A program made the translations under genes and the position numbers. Below are positions 51,357-62,740 of a stretch of 64,000 nt of DNA, piece after piece. How positions within the stretch are numbered: position 1 is the stretch's first letter; the number at the start of each line of letters is the position of its first letter. The notes beneath the pieces are model-generated. The model did no database searches, was not told the DNA's origin, and saw nothing but the letters and a program-made list of their open reading frames with translations. Where the stretch lies: the NCBI GenBank assembly GCA_035578905.1, contig JAQJVL010000568.1, positions 124,001 through 188,000 of the forward strand, in the 5' to 3' direction. This DNA is from Stictocephala bisonia. Lineage: Eukaryota > Arthropoda > Insecta > Hemiptera > Membracidae.

Positions 51357-51870
51357 CACTAGCGTCACGTGGAGTGTTATTGACCCACCTCCACCCCTAC
51401 ACGTAATACTGACCCATCCACCCACCCCTACACGTGCAGTGGTACTGACACATCCACCTACCCTTACACGTGCAGTATTATTGACCCACCTCCACCCCTA
51501 CACATAAAGTGGTACTGACCCATACACCCACCCCTACACGTAAAGTGGTACTAACCCATCCACCCACCCCTACACGTAAAGTGGTACTGAGCCATCCACC
51601 CACTCCTACACGTGCAGTGTTACTGATACATCTGCCCACTCTTACACGTGCAGTGTTATTGACCCACCTCCACCCCTACATGTAAAGTGGTACTGACCCA
51701 TCCACCCACCCCTACACGTAAAGTGGTACTGACATATCCACCCACCCCTACACGTGCAGTGGTACTGACACATCCGCCCACCCTTACACGTGGTGTTATT
51801 GACCTACCTCCACCCCTACACGTAAAGTGGTACTGACCCATCCTCCCACCCTTACCTTCAGTGGTACTAA
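51357..51870 (+). repeat. 36-bp CACGTG minisatellite, array 3
   Basis: About 14 units related to array 1, with consensus GTGCAGTGGTACTGACCCA then TCCACCCACCCCTACAC. Two sub-types alternate: one keeps CACGTGCAGTG, the other reads CACGTAAAGTG. It sits just downstream of the distinct 49-51 kb region. Confidence 0.9.
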
Positions 51871-53833
51871 CCTTGTTACCATTGGACACCACAAGAGTTA
51901 CTTAGATCAAATGGAGAATATTTCCTCAATTTTAGTTAAACATTTAAAACAAAAGTTTGAAAATTGAACCACCATTACCCAGCGTTACATCCAACTTCAA
52001 AATGCCTATTATAAACATTTTACATTTTACTTAAACGTTTTTACTGTGATTGTAAGACTTTTTTATTCTAGTACGATTTCTCATAAACCGAATAGTTATG
52101 GAGGAAATGACTGATAAATATTAAACATTCAACTGATTTGAATTATTTTTACACTGAATATTATGGAATAATAACTTTCATATATCAGTCATCATTGTAG
52201 TAATAATAAATGAAGAAAGTAAAAATATTTATCTTGATTTTATTATTACTAAATTAAACAATAAAATCTCTTTACTTACTAACACCAAAAAATTAAAAAT
52301 AAAACCTCAAAATAAAATAAAACCTACAGACACTTTAAGGAACTAATCAAACCCAGTTAGGAGTCAAGGACGATATTTCATAATAGATACTCAATATTAG
52401 TACCGTCTGTAAAACAAAAGTATAAGCCCTCATAAACACATATCTGTTACTTTTGTCCACACGTTATGATTTATATTGTTTAAAACTCCAGAATACACTT
52501 CATTACTTCATTAAAGTGTCTGTAAGGTGTAATATTTTATTGATAAACTGATTGGTTTATAAGGTAAAAATATGTTCACTATTGACACAAGTGCAGTTTT
52601 CACCAGATTGTAAAGTGTTTTAAATTGAGAGTTAAATGCATTAAATAATAAGTAATGTTTATTTTTAAATTTATAATTGCCATTTTTTGAGGAAACGACG
52701 AATTTTTAATTTAATTAATTTTATTTCGTTACCCATAGATTCTGTGAGCCTACAATAAGGCTGTTTTTTAGTAAGTTGTTATTGGCTTGGTGGGGGAAGT
52801 TATTTGATTTCACTGCCGTAGTTGTAAGTGGACTGCTGGCGTGGAATCGTATTGGAAAGCAAATAACCTTGAAACCGGGCCCGCTGGTGACGGAGAACTC
52901 ATTCAGCATCTGCAACCGGCAGAGACAAGTGAAGGAACTTATTAAGAGAAAATATATTGCAACAATTTGGCGAGTATGAGCCGTAGGTTATTATTCGAGT
53001 CCAATTACAGTAGATTGTTTGTAAATCAAAGATTTAGAGAAGTTTATATTTGTCATTTATATAAATACTTACAGATACCTTGTTCTTTAGTTTTATTAAT
53101 TTACGTAGGAGTGTAATGAAGTTTGGTATTTGCATAAATATTCATGCTTATAGTTATCTGTAGCTTTTTGATTGCTTACATGATTTTCAGGAAGTTGGCT
53201 CTGCTAAATTCAATTAGGAAATATCGTTACTACTTTTTATCTTAACGCAACCTACCTCTGTACATAGCGACTATCCAAGGCAAATATCTCGCTAGGTTTG
53301 TGGAATAGCTTATCATTATCCCAGAAGTTAACTTACAACTTAATATTAATTTTCATTTATTATTACTACCATAATAACTGTTTATGATTGTTAATAATAC
53401 ATTATATTTAAAGTAGAGATTTTAAACATCAACAGATATATTCATCTTTGTCAGCAGTTTTAACCAAAACTATTAAGTTTAACAAAAAATAAATATAAAT
53501 AAGTTTTAAAATGATAATAAAAACATAAAATTAGAATTAAAATGATTGATCAAATTAACAGTTCTGACGTTAGCCGCCATGTTGGAAAATTACAGCTCGA
53601 TTTGTGAAATGTTATTTTTAATTTTTAATGTTTACTACTACCTTATTTCTAATTATTGGGGTTTTCAAGATCTCAATGTGGCCTAGATAAAATGGAACAC
53701 AGTATATATACTTTTGACCTATATTTTACTAGAAAGTTCAAACTCTCTGATCTTTTGTGACCTATTTCCTTTCAAGATACTAATAAGCTATTACTGCCCT
53801 AAGAAAATACGGAGATTTTCCAAAGGAAATTGC
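51871..53833. other. AT-rich sequence, one unassigned GC-richer frame
   Basis: Apart from the patch at 52776-52979 nothing is recognisable. Confidence 0.5.
52776..52979 (+). other. Unassigned GC-richer open frame
   Basis: A frame of 67 codons (WGKLFDFTAVVVSGLLAW ... GPLVTENSFSICNRQRQ ... IWRV, stop) lies in a GC-rich patch with a GTAAGT at about 52818. The opposite strand is also partly open. No family recognised; transposon remnant or exon are both possible. Confidence 0.2.
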
Positions 53834-53960
53834 CTTGTCCGTCACGACAGGCTCTATAGGTAATCTTGTCTGTCACGACAGGCTCTATAGGTAACCTTGT
53901 CTGTCACGACAGGCTCTATAGGTAACCTTGTCTGTCATGACAGGCTCTATAAGTAACCTT
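53834..53960 (+). repeat. 31-bp tandem repeat, four copies
   Basis: Units begin at 53834, 53865, 53896 and 53927: CTTGTCTGTCACGACAGG followed by CTCTATAGGTAAC. Each contains CTGTC-AC-GACAG, a short hairpin. Identity between units is over 90%, so the expansion is recent. Confidence 0.9.
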
Positions 53961-54606
53961 TTCAGATATCGTATATCGTTGGAAGTACATCCAATGAACA
54001 AATATTGCTTGTTTTGTTTTCAATAAATGTGCTGTGTATTTTTATTTTAATGTAATAATAACAATTGTATAGCTAAAACAAAAAATATTTAATGAGTTTC
54101 ATCTACTAGGACTATGGTTTCAATATTAACAAAACTCTCAATATTTTTTACGTAATAAATTATGATTTTTTACAATCAGTATTAGTGCTACACAGGAAAA
54201 ATGTAGCTTGTTACAAAATGTTATACATATAACATAACACATATATTTGTTTAACTCTTTTATATCTTATATACAAATTTTGAAAGCTTTATTGTTTTGC
54301 ACTTCTAAATAAGCTAACATTTCCTTCAAACACTCTATTGCTGAATTTATTAATATTTTACGTGCTCCTGACTTTAACGTAACAAATTTAGTAAAACTGT
54401 AGAAGAAAAACACGGCGTAATATCTTCAACTACTAAATATTACTGTAAAAAAATGAGTGAAATTAAAAAAAAGTCTGTAAATGGCGTAATAATATGTACA
54501 AATACATTGGACTTAACGAGGAAGGACAATAGCTATTTGTCTGCCCCAAGAGGCCCTCTGTACATCACGAGGTTCTGTCCCTCTGTAAAGTCTGAAAGGG
54601 CTCTCT

Positions 54607-54628
54607 GGGGGGGGGAGGGGGAGGGGGG
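54607..54628 (+). repeat. G-run tract
   Basis: Runs of 9, 5 and 6 G separated by single A residues. This could form an intra- or intermolecular quadruplex. It is striking in an AT-rich region. Confidence 0.85.
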
Positions 54629-55611
54629 ACTTAGGGTAAATTTAAACGTGCAATGAAGCTGTATATTTCCATTCTTTCTTTACTACACCAACCAGGTAAA
54701 AGCTTTCCATATACCTAAATATTTATCACTCAATTAGTTTGTTCCTTGAGTCCTGCAATGAAAGACGATGTGTCATATTTATAGAATTAATTTAAGACAA
54801 CATTTAGTTTTACTCAATAGTAAACCTGTAAAATAAATATTTACTTGCATATTAGATATTATTTGTAGAACTACATTTTAGTGAAGAAACTAAAATTGAC
54901 CTGTAATTAAAATAATATTTTCACATTTATGGTAGAGTTTTGCTAGAGTACATTAATGTATATTATTTATAACATACTCAGTGACAGTATGCTACCCTGT
55001 AGACAACATTATAAAGTTTTCATCTTTTGAACCTTTAAATATAACAAGTACTTTTAGTACCTTTAATTATAAAGGCGGGGTCCACCAGACATTAATTAGT
55101 AATAAAAAAATATATATTTTTTATTTAAAATTATGTTTTCATTGTTTATGTGGTTTTCCTCTTTGTTATCTACATATTTTAATGTGACTCAGCTCACTAA
55201 ATAATATAGTAATATAAGATTGAAAAACACATACAGTGTTTTAACAATACTAGTATGTTTCCGAATATGCAACAAAATAATTGTTTTAATATAACTTTTT
55301 TTAAAAAAACATATAGGCCTATATTTGAGATCTGGAAGAAATGTACTATAAGATAACTATGGTGTAAAACTGGGAATATACACATATGTTCTTAGTATAC
55401 ATAATAAAAATGGGACGTTATATGTTATAAAATTTGAAGGAAAAGTTAACAACAAAAGTAATTTTCCTTAATGGTCCTGCTTGCATAAATAAGAAAAAAC
55501 CGTTTTCACAAATCACAACATGATACAATAATACATAAAGACGCATATAAACTTTGCTTCACTGTCATTTATCTATGGATACCCATAGAAATAGTAAGAA
55601 ATATGGCACAC

Positions 55612-55818
55612 GTAATTATAACACTGGGGCCCACTGGACCCAAGTATAACTTGTTATATTTAATATAAAAAAATTAAATTAAAAATCACTGGAACATTGC
55701 AAAATGTTAGTAAATGATTAAACTAAATCATATGAATACAAGAAATTTAAATTCAAAAGTTATGCATTAAACCAATGTAATGTGGTCTAATGGACCCCAG
55801 TGTTATACTGAGGGTTAA
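55612..55818. mobile_element. piggyBac-like MITE candidate
   Basis: The right end, read inward on the minus strand, is TTAACCCTCAGTATAACACT followed by GGGGTCCATTAGACC. The left end (55617-55640) carries the matching ATAACACTGGGGCCCACTGG. TTAA at 55815-55818 and the CCCT start fit piggyBac-type ends, but the left-end TTAA/CCCT is not preserved. The interior is AT-rich with no coding potential. Confidence 0.4.
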
Positions 55819-57319
55819 CAGTTCCACTCAGGGATGCCTGCACTCTCCTGCTGCTGAGCATATCACTGCATTGAAATAATTTAAAATCAATTTCTATTAA
55901 GACAACATTTCGAAATTACCACATTCATTAGATATTATTATAGTATACGTTTAAAAAAATACATTATATTTTAAATAAATCATTTACATCTTTATAAATA
56001 AATAAAATAAATCTGTGTATTTAATTAGAATGCTTGTATTCTTTCCTATAATTGAATAATATTATTGATTGTAATAAAATTTGTGTTAAGGAAAAAACTT
56101 ATATAATAAATATTTATCATTTTTACTTTATATAACAATGCTTTTACACTAAAATACTTCTAAATCACAACTAACCACTGTAGCAATTAAAGTGGTTATT
56201 AAACGATAAAGGATAAAATATTTACAAAAATACAAAATGACTGTTTAACTGATAAGGACATGAGATGTGAGGCTTACTGCGACTAATATGCTTAATTGCT
56301 CTAATAATTAACGCCATTGCATAATAGAATTAAGTGAACAATACACTAAAACTAAAATTTAAATATGATTAGCTAAAACTGAGATTTAAAATATAAAAAT
56401 AACATTCAAGCTAAAACAAAATGGTGTTCTCAAATAACTCTTAAAAGATTAATTAACTATTTTCTGCTCGAAGAAATAAATGCAATCTAACTAAAAAAAA
56501 TATATATAAATATAAAAAAAATAATATACGCCTGATGTATATTAAACTAACTAGTAAATAAAAATTTAAAAATAACAAAGATCTAAAACACTTTTCATAA
56601 CAATTGATGAAATAAATGAGTTGGAAAGATTTAAATTATATAGTTAGTGATCGGTTTTGATTAAGCCATTAAATGAATCCATGAAGCAATATATTTGATT
56701 GTGTTAAATTTAAAAGGAAGTTATTAATTCCTCTGTGACAAGATTTTAAGCTCTCAATAACATTTAGTTTTTTAGATAGTAAAAAAAAAAACATAAATTA
56801 TATGTTCCAATTTTCCAACCGAAAGTTGTAAGTATTTTATGAGATTTCATTTATTATTCACAAACAATATATTTAATTTTTAAAGAATACAGAAATAAAC
56901 ACTCTAAAATGAAGATTGTAATATTATAAGTGGATAAACATATTATAAAAATTAATAATACTATACCTTAAACCACTATGTTATAATAACCGTAAATATG
57001 TTATTATGATATAAATTATTACTTTATCATAATTACCATAAACTTTGAATCAATAATTGCTGTAAAAATTATTTTGTAGGTAACTATTTATCATGCAATT
57101 GATATCGTATTTTATTGCATTATTAAAGAGATGGAATGACTTTTTTCAGTTAAAAGTATTTGATTTTTATTCTTAACATTAATATTATATATTAAGGCGT
57201 TAATTAAAACATCTGCATTAAAATACACATACATTTTTAAGTCTAAACATATTATGACATTTCCGGTGTCATTTATTACTGATAGTCTTTCTATAAATGT
57301 TTTTTTCTTTTCTCATATA

Positions 57320-57500
57320 TATTTCAGAGTTAAGGTAAAGGAGAACTGCTCCTCTGGGACACAAAGATTTTGTCTTTCTACCTTAGAGGAGTTTAAGTTT
57401 AAGATTTTCTATTTTACCAGGTAAAGTTAGGGTTAAGAAGCCCTATCTCACACTTAGCCTGGGGACCAATGGCTTAACGTGACTTTTGAACCACGGAGTA
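57320..57500. repeat. Unclassified GC-richer patch, probably a repeat
   Basis: Contains an inverted pair (GGAGAACTGCTCCTC / ACCTTAGAGGAG) and a segment GGGACCAATGGCTTAACGTG typical in style of short interspersed repeats. There is no second copy in the window. Confidence 0.25.
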
Positions 57501-58929
57501 AAAATCATTGTATATGTTTTGGATATTAGTATGTTAAATGAAAAACTATGTGATTTTATATAGTAAAATATTGAAAATTAGTACCAAAAACTATGGTATT
57601 ACATATATCTATTGTATGTAACTAATTATTTCACATAACTGGAACTTTGATGATATAAGGTTAATATGCTATTTTTGTATCATTAGTTTTGAAAAATTTT
57701 ATGATTATATTATAAAACACTGATATAAGACACAATTATTTCAAAGTATTTCCATGTAACCCTTTATAATTTGTTGTAACCCTTGTAACCCTTTCATCAT
57801 AAACTATAAACATTGTTCATTAAAGAGTTTATATCATTATTTCAGGATTTATAAATGTGTATTAACTTATATTACACAAGTAAAATGCTGATAAACAGAT
57901 ATTTTAATGATGTGATTTATCAAACTATGGTTTTAATAACGTGACACAAATTAATTTGTAGATAGCATTAAGGAAATGTTATGCTAGTGTGGATTTTTTC
58001 TTCATAAAACAACCACAATTTCGTTTGTATAATATGAGTGTTAAATATATTACAAAAGTAGTGGAGGGAAATCAAATCGATACTAATTACCGCAGTTTTT
58101 ATAGATACATATTTTGCAATAACAGACGACTAATTAAAAATTTGCCTTATGTTTATCTTCTGGGATCACTAAATTAAGCTAAATTATGCTGAGGAATGCA
58201 CAATTTATTTAAGTCTCTTGTAAAGTATCAGTGAATATCATCCCTTGATGTGTAAGATGTAAATTAGTTTTTGTGATAAATAAATGTATACTTGGTTTCT
58301 TTATTTTTATTACTTTGATCACTTTTACCAGTTTTGTTAAGGAATAAATTTACTACATTGGTAAAGGGTTTACTAGTTGATTATTAATGCGACCTACGTT
58401 AAAATCGTAAGGGTTGCTGATCAAAATATTGTATATGCACTAGTTAAGATGTGTAGGGTACTTAATCGTGCAAGTCAGATTTTGAGACCCATGCAAACTT
58501 GAGAAATTAATAGTCTCTCGTTTCGGTTGTAGCCTACTCAATGTTGACACTATTGCTGATCGCAACAAAGGCTACTTTCTTAACAATTAATGTTACGGCC
58601 AATTGAACATGTTAAAAACACATGTATATTGACAACAAAACACAGAACATGTATATACTATTGACAACAACATTCAGATAAACAGACCTTATACCACACA
58701 TTTCAAAATTTATATCCGAATCAAAATCATCTAAATTAGTTACATGAAAATTAATTCCTTGTTCAACGACAATTCAAACAACTCTTTTTTTATTTTCCTG
58801 CAGTAAAAATTGGCTAGTTTATAGCCCCTAGGTACCCACTATTCGATTTTCTCTTCAAGCAGCCAGTGCTCAGATACACAAATATTATAATTTTTGTTAA
58901 TTGCACAAACAGATTCAATTTCAAGCACC

Positions 58930-59200
58930 TTGCTGCTTAAACTAATCCTTAACTGAGGCCGCAATACCATTAGGCAATCTGTAAAAAGTTGCTTGTCACC
59001 TACAGTTTGACGTGCTAAAAAGGTTTGATCTATTCAGTTGTGCGCGCGTTTCCACTTCACCAAGCTCCGGAACCATCCACTCCGTCCATGAGAAGAACTT
59101 TGTCTAGACAGACTCGACGGCTGCAATTGTGTACACCCAGTCCTTATTCAAAATTACAGTGGCATACTCAATGAAATTTCAAACCAAGGACTTGTGCAGT
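58930..59200 (-). pseudogene. Third LINE relic, reverse transcriptase thumb fragment
   Basis: On the minus strand from about 59195, translation gives HKSLV, a stop, then NFIEYATVIL, NKDWVYTI and AAVESV followed by TKFF. This fits the 'LV-P-LEYA--IWNP ... IE--Q-KF' thumb pattern of LINE polymerases. Stops at several points and loss of both ends show a relic. It sits in a GC-richer island just beyond the right duplication arm, in AT-rich surroundings. Confidence 0.5.
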
Positions 59201-59689
59201 GGTGAACAAGCGTGTTTATCATTTAAATTCTCTTATATAGAGTGTTTGATATTTTTTAAAGAAGTAAAATGAGTGTACCAGGTATAATTAAGTGCTGCCT
59301 ATTGTCCACAAAAACAAAATTGTCATGTACGTTTTGTGTCCAGTGTCTATATGAGTCTTTTATGAGTAAATTTTATATCAATACAAGCTTGGTTTAAATT
59401 GGCGAAGCCAACGTTAATTGACAACAAAGATATATAAAAAATTTTGGTGTGAAAAATTTAATAGCAATAATTCATGTTATATAAATTTAGGTAATGGCTG
59501 AGTAGTTTGTAAATTACAGTAGTTTTAGTTGAGTTCTATACTTAAATTGTATGTCAAATTGTCAAAATCTAATGAACAAAACACTATTTTCTATCAGTAA
59601 GCAGTATGATGACGTTAAAAAATATGTCATAAAAAGAAATTGTATTTCAGATTATTGAACCTACGTTGTAGAAAGCCTTAGGCTTTGTG

Positions 59690-59830
59690 ACCCAACGTTA
59701 CTGTTAATGATGGGGAAGGGGAGAGTTATCAACCCCCTTGTCTTTTGAACAATAGTATGCTTTTGTTGTGCCCAAACACTGAGAAAATTCTTCTCATCAC
59801 TGCTTGTTCATAGATCCTCTAATGATAAAA
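59690..59830 (-). other. Highly conserved block downstream of gene copy 2
   Basis: Reverse-complement counterpart of 37853-38005, lying about 1.3 kb beyond the stop codon of copy 2, at a distance similar to copy 1. Identity is about 92%. No known domain is recognisable in any frame. Confidence 0.5.
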
Positions 59831-61087
59831 ATGTAATTAAAAATACTTTTAGTCTTAGGTGAAATTCAAATATAAACTTAAAACATTTCATATATAAAAC
59901 TAAATTTATGTAGTAAAAAATGATTATGTTAGATATTGAATAAATCTTCTATTTTTAATATTATTATGTCACATTAACCATTGGGTTTTGTAATTAAATG
60001 TATACAAGCAGAAGTACCGGGCTTACGATAGTATTTGTAATGATAATCTGTGTATGTTGAAATTTTTACTAAACTTTTTTGTATAAAAAACTGAACTTGC
60101 AGTATTTATCATGATTCGAAATTTTAACACTTAGTAAACAATACAAAGTTATATTTAAAGGATTTTTAGTCGTTTAAGAAACATTCAAATTAAAGTATCT
60201 TTAATAAAAATGTACATAAACTATTTTATATATATTAAAATACATGCTCCATTGTTCTATAAAAAGATAAGTTAAACAGTAGACAGTATGAGACAAGTCC
60301 TAGTTGGAAATGTACGATACCTTATTAGTGATTTCTTTTCATTAATATTTACTTTAACTCATGGGGCGTTGAAAAGAAAAGTACTTTTCCAATTAAAGGT
60401 ACAATTGTTTTGTTTTTTGTTTGTTGATTTTTAATTTTTTACATTATAATTAAATTATTGAATAGTTGAATAGAATTACATGTTTGGAACTTGGAAAACT
60501 TTAAATATTAAAATAAAGATAATGTACCACACGTCTGTATTAAAACCAGAAATAAAAAGTACCTAGCTTTTATTTATTCTCTCTATAGTTTTTTAAATAA
60601 GAAAAAGAACTTAATTCAGTCATTCTACTTTATAAATCTTTAAAGAAAACAATTTATCCTAGAACCAAATAAATCATCTCTGGCCAAATCAATACAAAGA
60701 TCCAAGATCTTATTTATTAGATTATTGTTTAGTTCCACACAATGTTCTTTATATAACTGTCAATTATGAATTGACATATGAAATCACTATACTTATTGTT
60801 ATGTTTAATTTATTTACTTAATGAATAAAACATATTAATAGATCTACACGACATATAAACCTGTCAGTCTAAAAGAAAACTGTTTAGCTATAGATTTTAA
60901 ACGATAATATATTATTTTTCTAAAGTCTTTGTCAAATTAAGTTGACCATAAATAAAAGAAATATGAATATTTATTTAGGTTTTAATTACCTGTAGGGAGG
61001 AATTTAACATACTACCACAAATAAAAAAATAAACTGACTAAATTATTACGCTATGAAAATTAGTCTTGATAACATCTGTGGAGATAA

Positions 61088-61603
61088 TTACATATTCATA
61101 TATTCTGTATGGACACGAATGGATATCACAGTTCTCTTGTAAAATGCAATTCCCAGATTGAAGACTTCTTTAATATGATTAAATGTAGATAACAGTTGAG
61201 CATAGTTGTTCTGCTCCAAATAGTTGAGTGCGTCCTGAGCAGCTTGTTTGACCTTGGCTGATGGGTCCTTGTACAGGAGGCTAGGTAGGACTCTGTACTC
61301 CAACATTATGGCATGTTCCTTATCACTACAACACTGAGGTATAAGGGTGAAATTTGCCAGAAGGGATTTAAGGACGACAAACTGGTCCTTCCGACACCCT
61401 AGGATCTCCTCTAGAACACTGTCATAAACACGTTTGCCCTTACGGGAGAAGTTGTCCTGTGCAAGAACGTCCGTTAGAGCAAACTGAAAGTCTCGTATCT
61501 TCTTGTCCACTAAAAGCTGGAACATTTCCGTATTGTTTAGCACTGCACTTGTTGATTTAGAAAGCAATACTATTATTGGCAGTAATAATAATAAACAGTC
61601 CAT
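61088..61603 (-). CDS. Putative secreted or ER-lumen helical protein, copy 2 of an inverted pair (family not recognised)
   Basis: This is the paralogue of the gene at 36156-36671, in opposite orientation, also 171 residues from the MDC start. Eight residues differ. Three are in the signal peptide (residues 4-6, where copy 2 reads LLL and loses the n-region lysine). Five are in the rest: Q97H, V101L, G157R, V162I and T169M. All three sequons and the cysteines at 70, 91 and 92 are kept. About 13 of the roughly 20 nucleotide differences between the two coding regions are synonymous, which points to purifying selection or recent gene conversion. The acceptor-like site upstream of the start is kept (TTTTAGTACAG). 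A minus-strand AATAAA lies at 60975-60970. Homology to copy 1 continues into both flanks at lower identity. Function is unknown; the proposed SIL1-like resemblance applies equally here and is only tentative. Confidence 0.7.
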   Translation of the reverse strand: MDCLLLLLPIIVLLSKSTSAVLNNTEMFQLLVDKKIRDFQFALTDVLAQDNFSRKGKRVYDSVLEEILGCRKDQFVVLKSLLANFTLIPQCCSDKEHAIMLEYRVLPSLLYKDPSAKVKQAAQDALNYLEQNNYAQLLSTFNHIKEVFNLGIAFYKRTVISIRVHTEYMNM

Positions 61604-61759
61604 TATATGTTCGTTTGTAGACACCTGTACTAAAATTATTAACTCACAGTTATTTAAACAAACTACACGTATTAAATATTTCTTGCATGTCAAATTAAAA
61701 TACACTGTTCACAGTAGACCTAAATGATAACACAACTATTTGTTTGTGTCGTCAAGGCT

Positions 61760-61792
61760 CAGTGTTATCACAATACATCTTCTTATCAGCCG
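61760..61792 (-). promoter_or_regulatory. Conserved upstream region with paired GATA-type motifs, copy 2
   Basis: On the minus strand TGATAAG spans 61788-61782 and TGATAAC spans 61770-61764, in the same order and nearly the same spacing as upstream of copy 1. Here both sites fit WGATAR; in copy 1 the second site has C in the first position. Confidence 0.4.
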
Positions 61793-62379
61793 TCGTAAGT
61801 TATTGACATCTGATGACAGATTAGATTGTGATTGGAATTGCTATAAAACACAGAGCATGGAATCTCTAGTTCAGGTTAAATAGAAATATTATAGATTGTG
61901 ACAGCTATATAATTATTTTATTTAAAAATATATCTGAAAGTGTTTTGTTCTGAACTTACGCTGTAATGACTAATTAAAACAGCTAAGCTTTGTTTTTTGT
62001 TTCAAAAAAATCAATCTAAGGAAGAGAACATAAACATGTTTTCTATAAGTAATAATTTTTAAAAACCTTGCATTAAGTTTATATGTTATAACATGTGTTT
62101 TATGTTTCTTGATCAATTAAAATAATACTTTCAGATTTTTATATTAAGGTCATCAAACAAATATTACGTTATAATTTCATTGAAAAACTCCACTTTGCTA
62201 GAAAAAGTGGTTTGTACTAATAAAAACATTTAGATCTATTGCCATTTTTAAGAACCTATTTATGTTATGCTAAAATAATTTTTCTTAACTTTATTGGTAC
62301 ATATAACAAGTCACCTTATAACCATATCCATATTTTTAAAAGTTCAGTTTTATTAATTTTTTAATAAATTGTGTTTAGT

Positions 62380-62740
62380 TTAATACTAGAAATGCGGTAC
62401 ATTAATCCAGCTACTTGAGGATGTAAAGTGTTGAGAAAATTGCAAACAATATATTCTATGGTTGTTCCTTTAAATCCGCTCAGTGGTTATCATTGACTTG
62501 AGAACTACCAGGGAAGTCTAGGATGTCCATATTGGATGGTAGTCACGGTTCAGATCTTGTGTGGGGAAGAGAACTGAATGTCAGGTTTGTTAGTTATCTG
62601 AAAATCAGACCAATACTACATGATTCATCCCTTGGCTGACCTAGCTATAGGGTTATTAATAAATAGCTCTTTCTGAGGAACATTCGACCTAGCTAGTAAC
62701 ATTGACTACACTCATCACAATCATTAACCCCTCAAATTCA
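62380..62740 (+). repeat. Dispersed repeat, copy 2
   Basis: Direct-orientation relative of 33530-33900, sitting inside the right duplication arm where an inverted orientation would be expected. It therefore inserted separately and was not copied with the arm. Confidence 0.55.

Larger units (their letters stand above)
53961..58929. other. Long AT-rich stretch with a MITE, a G-run and one unclassified patch
   Basis: Only the G-run (54607-54628), the piggyBac-like candidate (55612-55818) and the patch at 57320-57500 stand out. No gene. Confidence 0.5.

Noticed and set aside
51656..51892. 78-codon minus-strand frame over minisatellite array 3
   Set aside because: Same reason: an open frame produced by a 36-bp tandem unit, with no non-repetitive part.
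61503..61727. 74-codon plus-strand frame, and its counterpart at 36056-36256 on the minus strand
   Set aside because: Antisense shadows of the two paralogous genes.
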